A stretch of DNA of 64,000 nucleotides, taken from assembly GCF_014205215.1 (NCBI RefSeq), contig NZ_JACHNC010000001.1, forward strand, positions 10,288,501 to 10,352,500. Direction: 5' to 3'. The stretch is from Actinoplanes lobatus (GTDB lineage Bacteria > Actinomycetota > Actinomycetes > Mycobacteriales > Micromonosporaceae). Positions 62,618-64,000 of the stretch are shown in pieces (position 1 is the first letter of the stretch; each line of letters starts with the position of its first letter). The notes below the pieces were generated by a model. The model had not been told where the DNA came from. It worked only from the letters and a program-made list of their open reading frames with translations, and did not search any database. Both the position numbers and the translations under genes were made by a program.

Positions 62618-64000
62618 TTACGGCACCCGAACCGGGTCATCGTCCGATTTGCGGAGCAACGGACCGCCCGGACCGTCGGTCTCACCCGGCGGTGGGGTCC
62701 GGTCGGCGGCGTGCAGCAGCACCCGCAGCGCCGTGAGAACCGCCACCGGCACCGCGGCGGCCGCCGCCGCACCGGCCGCACCCAGCGCTGTGCCGCCCAG
62801 CACCCCGGCGATCAGGGTGGCCACCACGGTTCCGGCCATCCCGGCCCGGACCGCCGGATGCAGGCCGTAGACCCGGTTCAGGCCACCCCACGGCGAGAAC
62901 TGGCAGAACACCAGCATCGCCGCCCCGAGCAGCGCCAGCAGGCTCAGCGGGCTGTCCAGCAGCGCCAGCCCGTTGGCCGCGGCGGCCCGCTGCATGGCCG
63001 GGCCGGCCGTGCCGTCGCCGAGCGCGGTCAGGAACCGGCCGAGCGTGCCCTGTTCCAGCGGCGCCCGGCTCAGGTCCAGCACCGCGAACGTGATGGTCAC
63101 CGCGATGCCGGTCATCGCCGCCCAGGCGAACCGGGGGAAGGTCAGCCAGCCGCCGGTGCTGATCGCCGCGGCCACACACACCCCGGCCGTCACCGCGATC
63201 GCACCGACCGGGTCGGCGCCCAGGTACGGGCTGCCCACCATGACCACACCCAGCCCGCCGAAGGTGACCACGACCAGCGGCCGCCACCGCCGGCTCACCC
63301 ACTGCGCCAGCGACCCGGCCAGCAGCAGCAGACCGGCCACGAACACGCCCAGGCCGACACTGCCCAGCCCGGCGTACCGGATCCCGTGGATCGCCGAGTA
63401 CCCGGCCACCCCGTTGAGCTGCAACCGCGCCCCGGTGAGCAGGTCCACCGCCACCACCAGCACGCTGACCGTGGCCACCGCGGCCATCGGCCACAGGGTC
63501 CGCTCGTACCGCGGCGCCAGCCGGATCAGCAGCGTCCCCACGGCCATCAGCACGGCCGTCGCCGCCCCGAACATCCACGCCGGGTGCTCGCTGCCCCACC
63601 ACGGCACCACGTCGGCCAGCAGCGCCGCCGGAATGGCCAGCCCGGCCGCGATCAGCGCCAGCTCGGCCAGGACGACGAGACGGCGCGGCGGCAGCGGCGG
63701 CCCGAGCGGCCCGGCGTGCCGCCGGGCCCGGATCAGCACCGGGACGACGGCGGCGAACAGCAGCAGCTGCACGATCGCCAGCACGGTGAAGAAGATCTCA
63801 GCGACACCGCGCTGGGCGATGGCCCGCCGGTCGGCGTCCCGGTCGCCCTGCATCGCCTTGCCCGGGTCGTCGGGGCGGCCCGGCAGGACGGTCGCCGCGT
63901 ACCCGGCGAACAGCTTCTCCGGGGCCGGCCGGCCCAGCGCCGACAGCACGGTCGGGGCCAGGTCGACCAGTTGCAGGTAGCCCTCCCGGCCGGTGCCGGC
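62618..64000 (-). CDS. Multi-pass membrane protein, C-terminal part only
   Basis: The frame is open from the stop at 62618 to the right edge (461 codons), so the N-terminus is missing. The first visible residues (GREGYLQLVDLAPTVLSALG) resemble the end of an alkaline-phosphatase/phosphodiesterase-like domain, where a LVQLTDLAPTLL motif is usual. Then come about ten membrane segments (for example IFFTVLAIVQLLLFAAVVPV, LVVLAELALIAAGLAIPAAL, LGVFVAGLLLLAGSLAQWV) and a short charged C-tail (LLRKSDDDPVRVP). Role unknown; an envelope function is plausible from topology. Located upstream of pyrG on the same strand. Confidence 0.75.
   Translation of the reverse strand, partial: AGTGREGYLQLVDLAPTVLSALGRPAPEKLFAGYAATVLPGRPDDPGKAMQGDRDADRRAIAQRGVAEIFFTVLAIVQLLLFAAVVPVLIRARRHAGPLGPPLPPRRLVVLAELALIAAGLAIPAALLADVVPWWGSEHPAWMFGAATAVLMAVGTLLIRLAPRYERTLWPMAAVATVSVLVVAVDLLTGARLQLNGVAGYSAIHGIRYAGLGSVGLGVFVAGLLLLAGSLAQWVSRRWRPLVVVTFGGLGVVMVGSPYLGADPVGAIAVTAGVCVAAAISTGGWLTFPRFAWAAMTGIAVTITFAVLDLSRAPLEQGTLGRFLTALGDGTAGPAMQRAAAANGLALLDSPLSLLALLGAAMLVFCQFSPWGGLNRVYGLHPAVRAGMAGTVVATLIAGVLGGTALGAAGAAAAAAVPVAVLTALRVLLHAADRTPPPGETDGPGGPLLRKSDDDPVRVP

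Overview
The window reads as chromosome of a high-GC actinobacterium. Support comes from heavy G/C in third codon positions, frequent GTG/TTG starts, several probable leaderless promoters, F420-type oxidoreductases, a GylR-like/glycerol kinase/GlpD locus, and core-gene neighbourhoods (pyrG-Nudix; ald-xerD-parA-scpA-scpB-rluB). A Micromonosporaceae member such as Actinoplanes is the best guess. This is inferred from gene order and protein style, not from a database match. I saw no rRNA, tRNA, CRISPR array or transposase.

Layout. 0-1.1 kb: an SUKH-like gene cut by the left edge and a small exported protein. 1.3-6.6 kb: a catabolic module (acyl-CoA dehydrogenase, aldehyde dehydrogenase, GntR regulator, LLM-type oxidoreductase, MpaB-like oxygenase). 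Its two divergent promoter regions share an identical 14-bp element. 6.7-13.4 kb: secreted hydrolases (M14 carboxypeptidase, trypsin, GH26-type lipoprotein), a PPOX protein, an alpha/beta hydrolase, a NADAR protein, and two unrecognised secreted paralogues. 13.5-20.1 kb: fatty-acid degradation (acyl-CoA ligase, thiolase, FadB fusion) around a regulator made of two TetR units in one chain. 20.2-24.3 kb: a kinase-like protein and a PIG-L deacetylase, then a 2.5-kb low-complexity, repeat-rich stretch. 24.3-35.4 kb: ABC exporter, MatB-like ligase, GGDEF/EAL protein, phosphatase, a MacB-like three-gene efflux operon, and an orphan YtfQ-like binding protein.

35.4-45.1 kb: rluB-scpB-scpA, GNAT, a Lys/Ala-rich basic protein, acylphosphatase, and a glycerol locus with two glpK genes in opposite orientation flanking a GylR-like regulator. 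The two glpK genes share a 366-bp tract with only four differences although their flanks have diverged, which indicates gene conversion. 45.1-47.2 kb: an HNH nuclease and an AAA ATPase overlapping by 4 bp, resembling the Septu (PtuAB) anti-phage system. 47.3-52.4 kb: an exporter of the sugar-efflux type, an M50-like membrane protein without its zinc motif, an orphan ParA, XerD (apparent CTG start) and alanine dehydrogenase. 52.4-60.1 kb: a barstar-domain protein, an F420/PPOX protein, two glycosyltransferases (one an OleD-like macrolide type under a TetR regulator with two identical operators), an MFS exporter, and a 1.1-kb intergenic region built of inverted copies of an unusual repeat element. 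60.2-64 kb: Nudix hydrolase, CTP synthase, and the C-terminal half of a multi-pass membrane protein cut by the right edge.

The most interesting items are the glpK conversion tract, the Septu-like pair, the paired secreted proteins with glycine-periodic C-termini and a shared upstream element, the family of repeat elements placed just after stop codons, and several specific operator assignments (GntR, double TetR, GylR-like, TetR/macrolide transferase).
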